DNA of 5,238 nucleotides, taken from an uncultured Bacillus sp. Its GTDB lineage: Bacteria; Bacillota; Bacilli; Bacillales; DSM-1321. Of this stretch, positions 4,931 to 5,238 are shown piece by piece; position 1 is the first letter of the stretch; the number at the start of each line of letters is the position of its first letter. The notes beneath the pieces are model-generated. The model was given only the letters and a program-made list of their open reading frames with translations. It searched no databases and was not told the origin of the DNA. The position numbers and the translations under genes are program-made. The DNA lies in assembly GCA_934215995.1 (NCBI GenBank), contig CAKQBC010000186.1, positions 1 through 5,238 on the forward strand, in the 5' to 3' direction.

Positions 4931-4972
4931 TTTTCCTTGTTCAATGATTAAAACGGCCTGAACATGGGAAAA
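4931..4972 (+). promoter_or_regulatory. Sigma-B-like promoter within an imperfect palindrome, upstream of the YihY-family gene
   Basis: GATTAA (4946-4951), a 14-nt spacer and GGGAAA (4966-4971) resemble the sigma-B consensus (GTTTAA, 13-15 nt, GGGWAW). The predicted start is about 30 nt ahead of the ATG at 5010. The same stretch is an imperfect inverted repeat: TTTTCC.TTGTTCA at 4931-4943 faces TGAACATGGGAAAA at 4959-4972. No good sigma-A promoter was seen here. I recall that the related B. subtilis yfkH lies in a sigma-B-controlled operon, which gives modest support. Confidence 0.4.
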
Positions 4973-5009
4973 GGAATTTAACTTTGCTGATGAAAGGTTT
5001 GTGTATTAT

Positions 5010-5238
5010 ATGAAAAAACTTCTCTCCTTTATAAAGGAACTATCCCAAAAAATGAAAGATGACAGGGCTACAGGTTTGGCTGCCGAACAATCCTATTACT
5101 ATATGCTCGCCATGTTCCCAGCCATGATCCTGCTGTTCTCCATCATTCCCTATCTCTCACTTTCGCCTGAGGAAGTAATCAGCACGCTGAATGACTTCAT
5201 GCCTGCTGAAATTGTCTCCCTGCTCGAAGATACAGTCA
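5010..5238 (+). CDS. YihY/BrkB-family inner-membrane protein (yfkH-like), N-terminal 76 residues; 3' end beyond the window
   Basis: The frame opens at the ATG at 5010 and runs off the right edge; full-length family members have about 270-300 residues. The visible part has a short basic amphipathic start (MKKLLSFIKELSQKMKDDRATGLAAEQSYY) and then a first membrane helix (about 30-50, YYMLAMFPAMILLFSIIPYL). It continues with SLSPEEVISTLNDFMPAEIVSLLEDTV, the characteristic post-helix segment of YihY proteins. The family was once mislabelled ribonuclease BN; its members are multi-pass membrane proteins without a settled function. The ribosome binding site is poor: AAAGG at 4993-4997 is 12 nt from the ATG and only 3 nt from an in-frame GTG at 5001. 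The gene diverges from carD and may have a sigma-B-type promoter. Confidence 0.85.
   Translation, partial: MKKLLSFIKELSQKMKDDRATGLAAEQSYYYMLAMFPAMILLFSIIPYLSLSPEEVISTLNDFMPAEIVSLLEDTV

Overview
The window looks like chromosome from a member of the Bacillaceae (Firmicutes). Protein sequences are Bacillus-like: NrdE follows what I recall of B. subtilis NrdE almost line by line, and NrdI, CarD and YihY relatives are also present. Other Bacillus-like signs are strong AGGAGG-type ribosome binding sites, some TTG starts, compact sigma-A promoters, and a GC-rich dispersed intergenic repeat of a kind common in this family. No mobile-element genes, tRNA, rRNA or CRISPR array were seen.

Layout: apart from the last gene, everything reads on the minus strand, so the order below is in the direction of transcription, right to left. 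carD (4301-4762, TTG start, sigma-A promoter at 4829-4857) is followed by a small unknown gene (4013-4192) ending in a clear terminator. Next is a metallo-beta-lactamase-fold hydrolase (3165-3914) with a long perfect hairpin directly after its stop. Then comes a second small unknown gene (2710-2916). About 250 bases later an NrdR-box-like site and a promoter open the leader of the class Ib ribonucleotide reductase operon nrdI-nrdE. nrdE runs off the left edge, and nrdF probably lies beyond it. At the right edge a YihY/BrkB-family membrane protein starts on the plus strand, divergent from carD, and is cut off by the window end.

The main result is the roughly 535-nt nrdI leader. Read 5' to 3' on the minus strand it holds a promoter, a textbook class I cobalamin riboswitch (2251-2420), a linker with a possible anti-terminator arm, a Rho-independent terminator (2132-2164), a GC-rich palindromic repeat (1988-2113), and then nrdI with a strong ribosome binding site. 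The simplest reading is that vitamin B12 shuts off this B12-independent reductase, while NrdR represses it when dATP is high. That predicts a B12-dependent reductase (NrdJ) elsewhere in the genome. The individual parts are known types; the combination, and the repeat sitting between terminator and gene, deserve a second look.

Other points are a CarD protein in which the family's DNA-wedging Trp appears as Cys, an 11-bp inverted repeat bracketing the AT-rich region upstream of a small gene, and a sigma-B-like promoter inside an imperfect palindrome upstream of the YihY gene.
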